Positions 35,900 to 48,800 of a stretch of DNA of 64,000 bases are shown here, piece after piece; within the stretch, counting starts at the first letter, position 1; each line of letters begins with the position of its first letter. Location of the stretch: positions 107,977,989 through 108,041,988 of the forward strand of contig NC_068361.1 in NCBI RefSeq assembly GCF_020536995.1, written 5' to 3'. The position numbers were made by a program, and so were the translations under genes. This DNA is from Dreissena polymorpha (taxonomy: Eukaryota > Mollusca > Bivalvia > Myida > Dreissenidae). The notes under the pieces are model-generated. The model was not told where the DNA came from and ran no database searches. It saw only the letters and a program-made list of their open reading frames with translations.

Positions 35900-38180
35900 A
35901 AATAACATCATATCCAAATGGACGTTACTCCAACTACCGAGTAATTCCGAGTTAGGGTTACGTTTTTTTTTCGATCGGGATCGGTAATGTTGAATAATAT
36001 CATCCTAATTAACTGGAATTTCTTCTTATTGTCTCTTTGTCACGATTAGATTATCGACAGCCTAAACTAAACATCTATAGTTTTTATTCATGGACACAAT
36101 GGGCATTATTACATGTCAATGTTGATTTTACGTGTTCAACATGATTATACAAGTTAAACTGAAATCTTATAAATTAACTTTAATTGAATCTTGCAATACA
36201 ATTAATTAATGTGCGCGGTGTACAACACCTTTTACATGTGTTGTAGCAATCATTAAAGTATAACTTATTAATCAAGATACCAATTAACTTTAATTGAAAA
36301 ATGATTGGAAATTAATTTAACTACGTGGTATATAACACCTTTAACATCTCTTGCACACAAATATATTACCCGTGAAATTTACCGACCACAAGTGTGAAAG
36401 AGACGTTAATTGTGACAACTGTATATTCAGATAATTAAAATAAAACATCATCTTATAACAAAAGAAGTTAAGAATTGCTATCAATTAGTTATTTACCCAG
36501 TTTTGTTATCAACGTAAAATACAGACGTCTGCCTGAATTTAAAATGACGTAACGCCAACGTCGATTAATAATGAAAGTTATGACACATCATCAATTAGTT
36601 TGAAGTTTTATGAATGCAGTAGATATTATTATGTTTATAAAACTAAATCCTTTTAAGTTGTAATTACAATATTAACTATCCAAATAACGAATTAAAAAAA
36701 AATATATATCTCACGAAATATCTTTCTAAGATACAGAAAATAACCGAAGAACATGTAACAATTTTTTTTTTGATTGGGGTCGTGAGGTCACAATAAACTA
36801 AACATTTCCCTATATAATCCAATTTAAAAGCAAAAACTTTAAGCGAAAAATCATGCACCATTTTGCATAAAAAGATCCCCATACAAGGTTTTGTGAAATT
36901 CTTAACGTTACTACCAGATTTTCAAAAATAATTCTTAACTCTGAAATTTTATTCTTAACGTTACTACTAAGTTTTTGAAAATAATTCTTTACTTTTTTAA
37001 ATTACCTGAAAATAAATAATAATGGGTGTCATCGTATAAGATCTTTTCTATAATATCTTTCATAACATTCAACTTCGGCTCGCTTTGCGTAAAATATGTT
37101 AAAAGCGTGTTTTTTGCACACTTTGCAGTTTTTTAGGACGTCCTCTGGGCGCAGCCATTTTTTTGACAGATAGCACACGCCGCTTTTATTGGAAAAAATG
37201 CGCTTCGTTAAACAAACCCGATAACCATTCTATATAAGTACCAAAAAGGTCTTTAATACGCTAAAAGAACTCAATAAAAATCGATACGAACCGATGGAAA
37301 AATAATATTCGTAACTTGATTTTGTAATTCTTAATTGTACGACCAGATTTTAAAATAAATACGTAACGAACTTGAAAATAATTCTTAATTACGAAAATAC
37401 GACTCTTATCTGGGGCTCTGCCCATACCATACTTTTTCTTAAAGGGCATTCTGAGCTGAATCGATTTAAGCAATACAAACGATGTGCCATGTGAAAATAA
37501 GGAAAGAACTTGACACAAATCAAAGTCGACTGGTGTTCACCTTCTTTTTTCCTGTCGATTTCAGTGGAATCAGTCGACTATTTAGTATAATGTTACATAA
37601 ACAAACAATTCAAAACGGACGCATAGGTCTGCTACTAAAACTGGTTAACTCAAACCGGTAGGACGCATTTAAAAAGAAAGGAGTTTCAACCATTTTTCCA
37701 TAAACATTTCAGATTTTAAAACTGATATGTTTTACTGGTTTAAGAGCGTTCATCTATATAATAAAGAATGAAAACATTGAATATACTGTAAACTTAAGTC
37801 CTTTTTCTACAAAGATCTATGAACGGAAGGCTAATTTTCTGATTTGTACTATGGTCTTGTTTGTTTTGCGCTTTTCAAGGTTTAATTTTTACAGTAAAGT
37901 TATGAGTATTGTATCATTATGAGATACCAAAGCATTTTTTCTATGTAATGCATTCATTCATATAACTTGAATACATCTTATGGGTTTTTTTGCTATTGTT
38001 TTTTTCCCAATTGTGGTGATGTTTTTACAATCATAATATGTTAAATATTGCGTGCAAACGTCGTGTTTGTTAAGCTAGATATTGCCATTGTACAAGGGAA
38101 TGCAATATTTCACAACCTATTCGTTTCAAATCACATTGTCGTTATCAAATTTAAATGTAAAAATCGTACATACTGATTAA
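35900..38180. other. intergenic between MARCHF5 and CPEB
   Basis: AT-rich. Two local duplications are visible: AATTAACTTTAATTGAA blocks with 'TAACACCTTTAACAT' at 36170-36360, and 'TTCTTAACGTTACTAC' blocks at 36898-36985. No gene is recognised. Confidence 0.4.
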
Positions 38181-38189
38181 ATGTAAATT

Positions 38190-38520
38190 TCTTAGTTGGT
38201 AATGCGTTTTTTTATAGCGAACAATTATTTATAACATGTTGGTTAGTTTCTGAGATTGATTAACAATTCCAAATGGCAAACACATGTTTGTGAAAAGTAC
38301 AGCAGCGATAACAGTACCGTTAGGTGGCACAACATTTTGGTTTAAACTCTTTAATATAAATTACTTCATTGATAATGCGGTTTTCTTAAGCGAACATTTA
38401 TGTAAAAAATGTTGTTCTTTTCTGAGATTGATTAAACATTCCAAATTGGCAATTACGCATTTGTTAGAAGTACAGCAGCTATACCAGAAGATGGCAATAC
38501 AATTGGTTTAAGCGGTATTA
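38190..38520 (+). repeat. diverged tandem duplication, about 183 bp
   Basis: Segments near 38190-38345 and 38373-38510 both run 'TTATTAATAATGCGTTTTT'-like, 'TCTGAGATTGATTAA', 'ATTCCAAATTGGCAA' and 'AAGTACAGCAGC'. The 75-codon frame at 38284-38511 is a shadow of the pair. Confidence 0.55.
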
Positions 38521-38770
38521 AAGGGACCTATTCACAGATTATGGCATGTTTTGAAGTTTGGCATTAAATAAATTCTCTAAATAGATAAATGTAAATATTG
38601 GAACTTAATATATCTTGTATAAAACAAGAATAAAATTAAATAAAACAAAGTTATCTATAACGGGGCTCGAACCACTGACTTTTGGACATTTATTATTGGA
38701 GATTTCCTTTGTCATTCACCATTTAGTGCTTTTTGGGGGTTGGCTGTCATAATTAAGGATTATATAATAA
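38518..38770. repeat. probable SINE with tRNA-like part
   Basis: Begins TTAAAGGGACCTATTCACAG. On the minus strand the far part carries a B-box-like GTGGTTCGAGCCCC. The arrangement resembles a tRNA-headed SINE read from its tail. The A box is not convincing. Confidence 0.45.
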
Positions 38771-39018
38771 TCTTTTTTTTTTATTTTCGGCAAGCAAATG
38801 TACAGTTATTATGTTGCTATATTTTAGGTCTGAATCAATATTTTATTAACAAAGTACGTATCAATACTAAATATTAATGGGCTGAAAATCGGGAGCATAC
38901 AAATACTTAGCAACAAAGAGCAATTTGAATTTATGGTGTTAAAAATAGCGATGTTCCACTGCTTTTACACATTGATTTACACGGCACTGAAAAGGACTCC
39001 AGACATTCAAGCAGATTC

Positions 39019-39210
39019 AAAACAGCCGCGCTCTGGAAAAACAGGGCTAAATGCATAGGCGTGAAGTATCGACCCAGATTAGCTTGTGCATCCGACGAAG
39101 GCTAACCAGGGAAGGCTCTTTCCGCATAGACAGGCTTTTCGTTAAAAAGATGCATTTTTAAAATGAAAACTTCCATAAAAGCGTCAAGTGTCGTCCCTGA
39201 TTAGCCTATG
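39019..39210. mobile_element. diverged foldback MITE
   Basis: An old copy of the GTGTCGTCCC family ('CTGGAAAAACAGGGCTAAATGCAT', split here: first half to ACAGGG, then CTAAATGCAT). The right arm retains 'AGTGTCGTCCCTGATTAGCC'. The outer right end is lost. Confidence 0.55.
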
Positions 39211-39493
39211 CGTTCTGTAAGGACTCAAGACCATATCCATCCGATGCCCATCTAGGTGACGGCTTATCCGCTAGTGGCGTAATGTCGGCTGGCAAACGGC
39301 TTGTTCCAATATATTTACCAATTTTACCAGTTTATTATTACACTCAGCACATTAACAAATGCGATATGAGGTATAATAATACAAATACAGATACAAAATG
39401 CAGTGCAGAATGCGGGTATTTGAACATATTAAGATGTTTCGAGCGCGGTCATACTGCACACAAAATAGTATGTGCCGGATTTAAAGATGAAGG

Positions 39494-39925
39494 ACCACTG
39501 TTGGCGTGATGTTGGCTAGCTGACCGCTTGTCCCAAGATATTTTACGATGCAGTACCGCTATTGGCGTGATGTTGGGTAGCTGACCGCTTGCCCAAAAGT
39601 ATTTAACGATGCAGGACCGATGTTGACGTGATGTTTGCTATCTGATGGCTTGTCCCAAGATATTTCACGATGCAAGCCGCTATTTGCGCAATATTGTTTG
39701 GCTTACGCCCTGTCTTTAGATGTTTAACGATGTACGACCGCTATTGGCGCGGTGTTGGCTGCCTGGCGGCTTGTTCCAAGATATTTCACGATGTATGAAC
39801 GCTATTGGCGCTATGTTGGCTGGTTGATTTCTTGTCTGAAGATATTTTTAAATGCAGTGAGCTTTTGGTGTGATGTTTGATGTTGGCTTTTTGTATGATG
39901 TTCACCGGTGAAGGACCGCAATTAT
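39494..39925 (+). repeat. 61-bp minisatellite, about seven copies
   Basis: Units start ACC(A/G)CTATTGGCGTGATG at 39494, 39555 and 39616, and continue with increasing divergence to about 39925. Each has 'GCTTGTCCCAAGATATTT' and 'ACGATGCAG'. A further related half unit lies near 39250-39330. GC content is higher than in the flanks. Confidence 0.8.
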
Positions 39926-40387
39926 GAAATGCATGATTCGTTAATTATTTATTTTCCCAAATGTCAATGTACAAATTAGATATGTTTGCGTCATATCACA
40001 GGAAAAGCTTCGATTGTAATCCATTCGATCGTTTTGGTTGTTAGTATCTTCCATTAAGCATGCACAATTTAAGCACGACCCAAATCCTTATCATTGTTTC
40101 GGCGCGTTTATTTGTTGTTCGGGGCATTTACTTAACCCGTCATACGTGAAAGAAAACATGCCTAAACGATCAGGCAGAAATCAGCCACTATGGGAATGAG
40201 CTGTGAACGAAGATTCAATCTTGCACCAGAATACTTGCTCGAGAACATTGGCAATTTTATGCAAAGTTAGGGGAGACGAGAGGGGTTATTTGCAGATTCA
40301 GCGAATATTTTAATATTAATGTCCGTTGTATGAATATTTCTGCGGCCTCGACATAGTTTTCTAACGTTGTTTTCATGCGTAAGAACG

Positions 40388-40478
40388 TCTGTAGAAACAC
40401 AATTTCTTAGAGCGAATACATCTTCTACACTCTGTAGAAACACAATTTCTTAGAGCGAATACATTTTCTACACTAACA
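40388..40478 (+). repeat. 45-bp tandem pair
   Basis: The sequence CTGTAGAAACACAATTTCTT and the following 'AGAGCGAATACAT(C/T)TTCTACAC' occur twice in direct succession, with one substitution. Confidence 0.8.
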
Positions 40479-40574
40479 ACAACAAATAAATTTAAATTGA
40501 CGCAATCAATATGGAAACAAACTATATAAATATATCCATCATGTTTTAGCTTATGTTGTCATGTTTTTATGGGG

Positions 40575-40657
40575 AACGTTTGGGGCTTGTCCTAAACCGG
40601 TTTCCGAACCCGTAACCTTTTAGAGCAAAGTCTATTGCGCTACCAATGGGTTATTCG
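40575..40657 (-). repeat. tRNA-derived SINE head
   Basis: The minus strand reads TTGGTAGCGCAATAGACTT (A-box-like) and GGTTACGGGTTCGGAAACC (B-box-like) at tRNA spacing. It does not close into a full tRNA and adjoins a MITE insertion, so I call it a SINE head or tRNA pseudogene. Confidence 0.5.
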
Positions 40658-41131
40658 GCTCGATCGGTCATTGACGGCTCGGGTACTACTTACATGTACC
40701 CCGGGTACTATTAAGTATAGTTACAAGTACCCCGGGTACGGCAAATATACTTTAACGTACCCGGTCGATATATTAGACTGTAACCGAGTTGTATTCCCGC
40801 CCAAAATCCGATGTCGTAAAACGCGCAACATATTACCGTAAAATGATACTGTTTATCTTCAACAAACTTCTCTTTCAACAAAACTGCACCAGCATGCTTT
40901 TTGATTATGAGTTTCGATAATATTGGGGCCATTTGACAGAAAATTTGACATACAGTTCAACATAATAAATAAAAACAAAAATAGCCGACAACGACAGATT
41001 TAGCGTGAAAATTCCCGGGTACGTTTTAGTATATTGCCGTACCCGGGGTAGAGCTATATGTAAGAATACTTTAGAGTACCCGGGGTACATGCAAGTACTG
41101 TAGTACCCGAGCCGACAATGGCCAATCGAGC
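40658..41131. mobile_element. MITE with long inverted repeats and an 8-bp duplication
   Basis: Inverted repeats of roughly 100 bp, rich in repeated GTACCCCGGGTAC and CGTACCCGG motifs, begin GCTCGATCGGTCATTG on the left and GCTCGATTGGCCATTG from the right. Flanks GTTATTCG (40650-40657) and GTTGTTCG (41132-41139) match 7 of 8 and look like an 8-bp target duplication, as in hAT elements. The open frames across it are shadows. Confidence 0.7.
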
Positions 41132-41639
41132 GTTGTTCGGATTGACAAAATAGACGTATTTTAAAGGGTATGCTGCATATGAAAGTCATACACATATTTT
41201 ACAAATTGATATTGAAAGGCATGATAAACGCATAATATTTATGATTTTCCAAAAACAAGTAACGATATTTTGTAAATTTTCTTTCCAAGTAATAAACATT
41301 ATTTCGTTTGGTTATCATAAGCAGGCATGACAAATATATACATGTCGGATCTCCTTCACAGCTTAGTTTTAGTTTTTGAATGTTTGCAGGACATCATTTG
41401 TAAAAATTGACCTCAGATGACGACATCTTCTGACGTCATATTTACGATTATCACTAATGGTACAATGCGTGAAAATACCATATAAGGTCATTTGCCTGTT
41501 ATCTCAGATCAAGCTTCATATTAAGCACTTGTTATATTGTATTCAAGTTAATAAATAAATAAAGGAATAATTAACGAAATTTGATTAAATAAATACATAC
41601 ATAAATCTAAATAAATATGTTAACGAGGTCAGCGCAGGT

Positions 41640-41980
41640 CACTTTGCGTAGTATTTAAGCCCCGCCTTCTTGTTGCTCGTGCCCTGGCATCAGCATAAAT
41701 TATTGCAATTTGTTTGGAGATTATTAAACATTTAAAGCCATTATTACCTTTTAAACAGAATATGCTAGCATGTTTATATAAATTAAAATACACTTATATT
41801 TTTAATAAAGATTGTCACATACAAAATGAGTGTTATTGTAAAAAGAAATGGTAAAACTACTTTTATCCATATTTTGTGTTAGAGATTATTCCGCAAAAAT
41901 TGTACAGTTCATCGAAGGACGTGGCGAAGCAGAACGCAGAAGTCAACCCCCAGCATCAGTGGAAATAAACGTAACTTCTC
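41640..41980 (+). promoter_or_regulatory. CPEB 5' leader with acceptor at 41882
   Basis: The stretch before the CPEB start codon has a GC box and TATA-like pair (TATTTAAGCCCCGCC, near 41652) that could be a local promoter. It also has a well-formed acceptor, CTTTTATCC..TTTTGTGTTAG, ending at 41882. Both could be used: a local start here, or splicing from a distal leader exon. The small upstream frame 41848-42030 overlaps the true start in another frame and could act as an upstream ORF. Confidence 0.35.
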
Positions 41981-42841
41981 ATGGGGGAATACGGAGTAGG
42001 TTTACAATCACTTTCGCCTGTGGATTTTAATCGGTTTTCAAACAATCAGTCGTTGTTCTCACCCGAAAACTCGCCGCGTACGATGCAAGATGAAATTGCG
42101 GCCGAAAAGTCGGCTGCTAAAGCGCAGCAACTGTCACCTTCAGCGAACCATATTTCGGATCAAAACGATGCATCGTTTGCAAAAAGTGAACAGTCTGTGT
42201 TGAAAAATTCACATTTGGACGGTAAATTAGTGGAAAATAACATTATATTCTCGTCTGCCCACTCGCAACTTGATGCCAACACCCAGTTGATCACGTCGCT
42301 AGCTAACGCAAGCCAAGGCAATTGGATCACACAATATGACGTTCTTCAGGGGGCGTTTCAAAATGTGAATGGATCTGTGGGGTATCAGCCACCCTCAAAT
42401 ATCATGGTAAACACAAATGCTGGCATGATGCAGAATCATGTTATTATGCCACATCAGTCCTTGAGCCAAAGGCGAGCAATCACGGCCCAGCATAATTTTG
42501 CACAGCGTCCGATGCAGCAGCATACAATGATTCCGAATAACGCCAAAAACTACCCACAATGGAGCAATGCACACAGCCAGAGTACATTGTCTCCGTATGA
42601 AAACCTTCAGCTTCAGCAACAGTTGAGAAGGTCTGTACCAAACATGAACATTCCGAACTTTGCACAGATGAAGACAATAAAGGCATTTCCGCAATCTCAC
42701 TCTCAGCAAAATCTGGCCCCGTCCAAATTCCGTAGGAGTACATCGTTTCCAAGCCAGATGCATAGGGCAGCATTTATAAAGCCCCAGATGGACTTTGTTG
42801 GGTTAGACGATATGGCCCGTGAAGCTCCCATGACATACCCA
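41981..42841 (+). CDS. CPEB: CPEB first coding exon (disordered N-terminal region)
   Basis: ATG at 41981 is chosen because TAA lies in frame nine bases upstream, the context is TCATGG, and the peptide opens MGEYG like vertebrate CPEB4. It encodes 287 residues of low-complexity sequence rich in Q, N, S and H, most densely at about 150-260 (QQLSPS, MQQHTM, LQLQQQL, SHSQQN), without a long homopolymer. Two basophilic-kinase-type sites, RRSV (S218) and RRSTS (S253), are visible. The donor CCA|GTAAGT at 42842 leaves phase 0. Confidence 0.95.
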
Positions 42842-45800
42842 GTAAGTGGTTAGAATAGAAAGTAAATGTTATTAGTACTTCATATTTTATTCCCTATTTT
42901 GCGTTTGTTTCATATACAAATGTTCATCTATTAATTTGTAAATAAATCTTGCTTTAGTGCATTAAGTTAAATTTATGAAATCTGCTTCTAAATCTTTAGT
43001 GTACATTCATGATTGATATTATCAAGCCCAGGCACTTAGTGGGCAAGAAAAGCAGTTTTTAAACTGTCAGACATGATTCAGTAAATGGCAAGAAGTTGTA
43101 TTATAGTTGAACAGATAGTTTTACCCATTTAGGAAAAGTACCTGTACCGCATCAATTGGGAACAAAACCCGTACTGCACCGAGGGCCCTTGCTACACTTT
43201 GGGGGATTGGGGCTGGGGCCCTTAGTAGTCGATATAAATTGCCGCCATAGAGTCTTTTTTTTTTTTTGCTTTGGCATTCTCAGATTTATTCTGAATGCGA
43301 ATTATTTCAGCTAGGGCCCTTAGAGGGTGAATTTCGTGCCGTTTTGGGCGAAAAGGGGAAGTTTAGAAGATCATTCAATATATTATGCGTATAATATATA
43401 ATATTTATATATAATATTTAAGCATTATATACATTATCTATCAAATATTTATATAACAAGGGCTGTTTGTAAAACATGCATGCCCCCCATATGGGCTGTC
43501 AGTTGTAGTGGCAGCCATTGTGTGAATACGATTTTTGTCACTGTGACCTTGACCTTTTGACCTATATATAGTGACCTGAAAATCAATAGAGGTCATCTGC
43601 GAGTCACGATCAATGTACCTATGAAGTGTAATGATCCTAGGCAAAAGCGTTCTTGAGTTATCATCCGAAAATCATTTTACTATTTCGGGTCACCGTGACC
43701 TTGACCTTTGACCTTGTGACCTCAAAATCAATAGGGGTCATCTGCAAGTCATGATCAATCTACCTATGAAGTTTCATGATCCTAGGCGTATGCGTTCTTG
43801 AGTTATCATCAGAAAACCATTTTACTATTTCGGGTCACCGTGACCTTGACCTTTGACCTAGTGATCTCAAAATCAATAGGGGTCATCTACGAGTCATGAT
43901 CAATCTACCCATGAAGTTTCATGATCCTAGGCGTATGCGTTCTTGAGTTATCATCCGGAAACCATTTTACAATTTCGGGTCACCTTGACCTTGACCTTTG
44001 ACCTAGTGACCTCAAAATCAATAGGGGTCATCTGCAAGTCATGATCAATCTACCCATGAAGTTTCATGATCCTAGGCGTATGCGTTCTTGAGTTATCATT
44101 CAAAAACCATTTTACTATTTCTGGTCACCGTGACCTTGACCTTTGACCTAGTGACCTCAAAATCAATAGGGGTCATCTGCGAGTCATGATCAATGTACCT
44201 ATGAAGTTTCATGATCGTAGGCCCAAGCGTTCTTGAGTTATCGTCTGACAACCACCTGGTGGACGGACCGACCGACCGACAGACCGACATGAACAAAGCA
44301 ATATACCCCCTCTTCTTCGAAGGGGGCATAATAATATATAAACAGCATATAACGCAGTGACTTCAGAGCGTGGCGCGTTACGTCACGTTCACGTTGGGTG
44401 ACGATACGTCATTTAATTGCATTTACATCGGACGTACCGGTATTGTCAACAAAAAGAAACACCCAGGGCCCTTGCTACACTTTGGGGGATTGGGGCCCGG
44501 GTCCTTAGAGGGGGCAATTTCGTGTCGTTTTGGGCGAAAGGGGAATTTTAGAAGATCTTTTCACAAACCATTCAACACTTATAATTGCTATATTTTAATG
44601 TAATTTACATAAATATACATTTAATCAAAGCTAATAGCACGATACCAGCTGGCAACATAGCTATACAATATAAACAACACAAAAAAATTATTTTTTGTTG
44701 AAGGGGGAATTTTTAGCTGAAATAGGAGAAAAAACTATACTATTTTAAGGGGGGAATGGGGCCGAATTTCGGCCCCAAAAACGGCCAAATGAAGGCTCTG
44801 ACGCCATGTCAAATTTTCTTTATAATCGTTTACTGACAAAGGCCTTTTTAGTGTGGCCCAAATATTTAATAAAATAGTTACTGTATCATTCAAGAAGTTT
44901 CAATCATTAATTGTTTTCGTCAGAGAGATAGACTAGAGGTATAGAGATTGTACAATACAAAAACACAATAAATAGTGTAACCACACCAGTTGTGTGTTCT
45001 ATAAAACGTGTTATACCGTTTGATGCACAATATTATTAAGCAATTTGGGCAACATAATAATTGCCACACGTGCTTATTAATCTCAGTGTAAATTAATTGT
45101 CGATGATTAATAAATGACCGTATGTTGCGTGGATCTCAGAATGAATGAACATTAAGGCATTGTTAGGTACTGTACACAAGAAAAGAAATATTTAATTACT
45201 TAAATGATTTCCAATTATATATTTATTTTCTGTGGATCATAAACAGTGGAAATCATTATAAATTGTTAACTTAAATATTGTTTTAACTAAAGTTAAAACA
45301 ACAAAAAAGGTGATTTCAACGCGGCTTAGCTAGCTTAAAGCGACTTCAAGTGTAAAATGTAAGGCTTATAATACATCAAACAACAACAACATTTCTAATA
45401 CAACATATATTGATATGGGGAGAAATGTGAAAATTGCAATTAACATATAAGGGCCATCTTGCTATAAATAAACAAATGCATAATATGCTAAATGTATTCA
45501 ATTCAAATGTTCGTGAACAGCACCGTAATACCAAAATTTCATTTTTCGATAGTGAAATGTAGCAGGTTCCCATTAAACATAAATGAAATAAAATGCGCTA
45601 TAATTGCGATCTGCTTGTCGGAGTTTTCTAATCACTAGACCACGTGACTATGTGGGTGGAGCGATCGATAATTTGGCGACTGGTCAATTATAGTATGTTG
45701 TAGAAGAGATTGATACTTGAAATCATAATTCATAATTTCCATATATTACATGTATGTTGAAGGAAAAAAATGTGCATGTGTTATTTCAGCTAAGGTTTTC

Positions 45801-48800
45801 CCAGTACTCGAGTCAGTATAGTGTTATAGTAGTCAATATTAAGCACCATTAAGCAATGCTATCCTTTATGGTGAATCATTCTCATTCAATATTTCTCATT
45901 AAAAAATCAATGAGTGTGGCAAGTTGATGAATCATTTTCTAATATTTGTACTTGCATTTCCCTTAATTATTAGTGTATGGAACTTCTATATTATTTTAGG
46001 GAACCCGGATTATTATGCATTGACAGCAGGGCTTTACACCCTTATATAACAGAGGCCGAAATTCAGCTCCTTCCCAATTGAGAATAAGGTCTTTTTTTCC
46101 CAAAATAGATAGAAAAATTTCCCAAATTGTATTTTTTTTTTTTACTAAGACATTTTGGCATCTCCCAAATTGAAAGCAATGAGCTCTGATATGATTAAGA
46201 ATGCAACACAATGTTTCTTTTAAAACTTCTGCACAATGAAAAAGACCCTGTTTCAAAAAACTTTTAAAAACACGGTCTTCCCAAAATGAGTAGTTATCGC
46301 GCATGAAATTCCCAATTTGAAAGGCTAGGGCCTTTTCCCAATTTCCTGATGAAAAGCCCTGGACAGTATCTTCTTCAAGACTTGCCAATATTCATTTATT
46401 CATATATCAGTCAGTCTTTCTTGACCATTTTGGGAATGGGGCCAGATCCCTTTGGATTGGGAAAAATCGTGGCTTTTGACCAAAATTGGGAAATAAGTTT
46501 TGTGTTTTTTTGCTAACAAATGCTTCAAAAATGAGAATAAGTGTTTTAAATATTATATAATAATAAAGTGTTACTTGTAGAGCTGGATGGGAGATTAACT
46601 AAAGGTTGAAATGAATTTTCTGTTGTTGTTGAAACCTTCAATTGGGAAGTTTTAGGTCCCATTTGGGAAAAATATACTTTTTACGCCCCCGGATCGAATG
46701 ATCGGGGGTATATTGTTTTTGGCCTGTCTGTCTGTCTGTCATTCTGAGGAAAACTTTAACCTTGGCTAAACTTTTGCAATATCTTTTGCAATATTGAAGA
46801 GAGCAACTTGATATTTGTCATGCATATGCAGGGCTTTCCTTTGACCCGAGCTCCCGGGTTTTGACGCTTGAAAATTACAGAAGACCCCTTTTTGACTCTT
46901 AAGAAAATTACGTCATGCGTCACATTTGACCCGGGGGAATATACCGACTTGCGTCAACGAGATCAAAAGTTGTTAAGACTAAGCGATAATTGGCTCGGGG
47001 CGGAGTATCTCATTTAGTACACGCTAATCGTTAACGCCCGTTTCCAATCATCGAAGCACAAGTCCACCCAGTAGGCGGAGTTTGGTTAATTAAGAAATCT
47101 AGTATTGACCAATTAAAACCCTGCTGGTTCGATGACGCGTGTATTAACTTTCCATTATTTATCATAGCGTTTGTTATCAGCTGTTTGCGGAAAAGACGTG
47201 TATTAAACCCACCTAGTTGCAATAATCCAACTCCCAGCTATTGACCCTCTGAGTACGTATGTACTCATAAAAGCTCAGAGCATTTAAGAAGAACTATAAA
47301 CCAACCAAAAAAGAATGGACTCATACGCGTCAGTTTTAATAATATTCAATATAAAATTATAACATCCATATCCACAGAATACCGTAAAGCATATTTTGAG
47401 ATATTTCCAGAGTATGGCAGAATGTATTTCCAAAGCTGAATGCACCCATCAATGTTTTACTTCATGATTGCTCAGTTCAAAGACGCGCGAAAGTTATGCT
47501 GGCATATGTACTGTCTACAACGTCAAATTACACGCTTTGCATCAAAGTTGCTAAAAATAACTATAGAACCGAAATTACTGACCTTGTGGCAAAGTGACAA
47601 TTTTTGCATGAGCTAATTGATTACAAAATACATGTAGGCGTAATAATTGACCGTTTGAGAAGGCATAGAAAACAGCGTGTTTGTCGCACGTCTTCAGCGA
47701 AGATGGCACATGAAATAATTAAAGGGCGTCGGAATTTTTGATGGGATTAAATACGGAGGCACCTTTATGGGCGAGTAGAAATAATTTCCTTTTATAGTTT
47801 ACCGACTTATATAGGCTATTGTGTTTAGGTACCACCCGTATGTTTTTTGTGTTTTTTGTGTTTTTTTGTGATAGTCAGCGGAAATGTTTTTTTTTCACAT
47901 TTTGTATTTCATTCTTAATTTAATAGCCACGCGAAACGGTCAAACAAAGTTATTGGATAAAGTGTAATTGTGCTTGTGCATTCTGAAAATGTCGCAGAGA
48001 AACCTTTTCGAATTCGGAATCGGTAGTAACTCTGAAAGTGTGTGTAAGACGCCAACGACAAAGCGTACTTTAGATCTAAATGACAGTGCTCCTAACACCC
48101 CCAAACGTGCGAAAGAAGAACATATGACATATTACTCTGCTGTATACATGAAGTTAATGTTGTATTAGAATACATGTTTTGTATTTATTAATCATTGAAA
48201 TATTGTGTTTAAATGCATAGTGTTGTAGTGACAGTAAAATGCAAGAAATAAATGTTAACATACATGTATCTTTTAAGTTGTTGCTTTTTATATATTATAT
48301 CTCAGTAATTTGCTTAAATTGCAAATAATCATTGACTCTCCTGCGTTATTATTAGGACTCTCAGAAATTTGATTTTGACTCTTGAAAATATGGTTCCAAG
48401 AGTCCTTGACTCTTGAGATTTGAGGTCTAAGGAAAGCCCTGATATGTATTTCATGGAGCTGCACATTTTGAGTGGTGAAAGGTAAAGGTCATCATTCAAG
48501 GTCAAAGGTCAAATATATGGCTTCAAAGCAGCGCAATAGGGGGGATTGTGTTTCTTACAAACACATATCTTGTTTTTCATTGGGGTTTTGAAAAAAAAAA
48601 CACTGTCAGTCTGCAGTATTCTGCTATGGTTTCGAACTGTTGGGTACAAGGACCCATCCTGCTTAAGAAAGTTGCAACTATGAAAATGTAGGGACACAGA
48701 AATAAAATTATTGTTTACCTTAACTTCTAATATCAGTGATATCTTCTTTTATTTGACTTTTGTTGTGCATTTAAACTTGAACTTATGAGACTTTAAAACA

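Noticed and set aside
16432-40657. Functional tRNA genes at the A/B-box-bearing sites (about 16.4, 20.3 and 40.6 kb).
   Set aside because: None closes into a full cloverleaf with an acceptor stem; each continues into a SINE body or a MITE boundary.
45996-46388. A 130-codon minus-strand frame.
   Set aside because: It spans a 335-bp MITE from flank to flank and contains no recognisable motif.
47968-48168. A possible small nuclear protein gene (MSQRNLFEFGIG, basic C-terminal patch).
   Set aside because: It lies inside an element with perfect inverted ends and target duplication; it is most simply a transposase N-terminal remnant.
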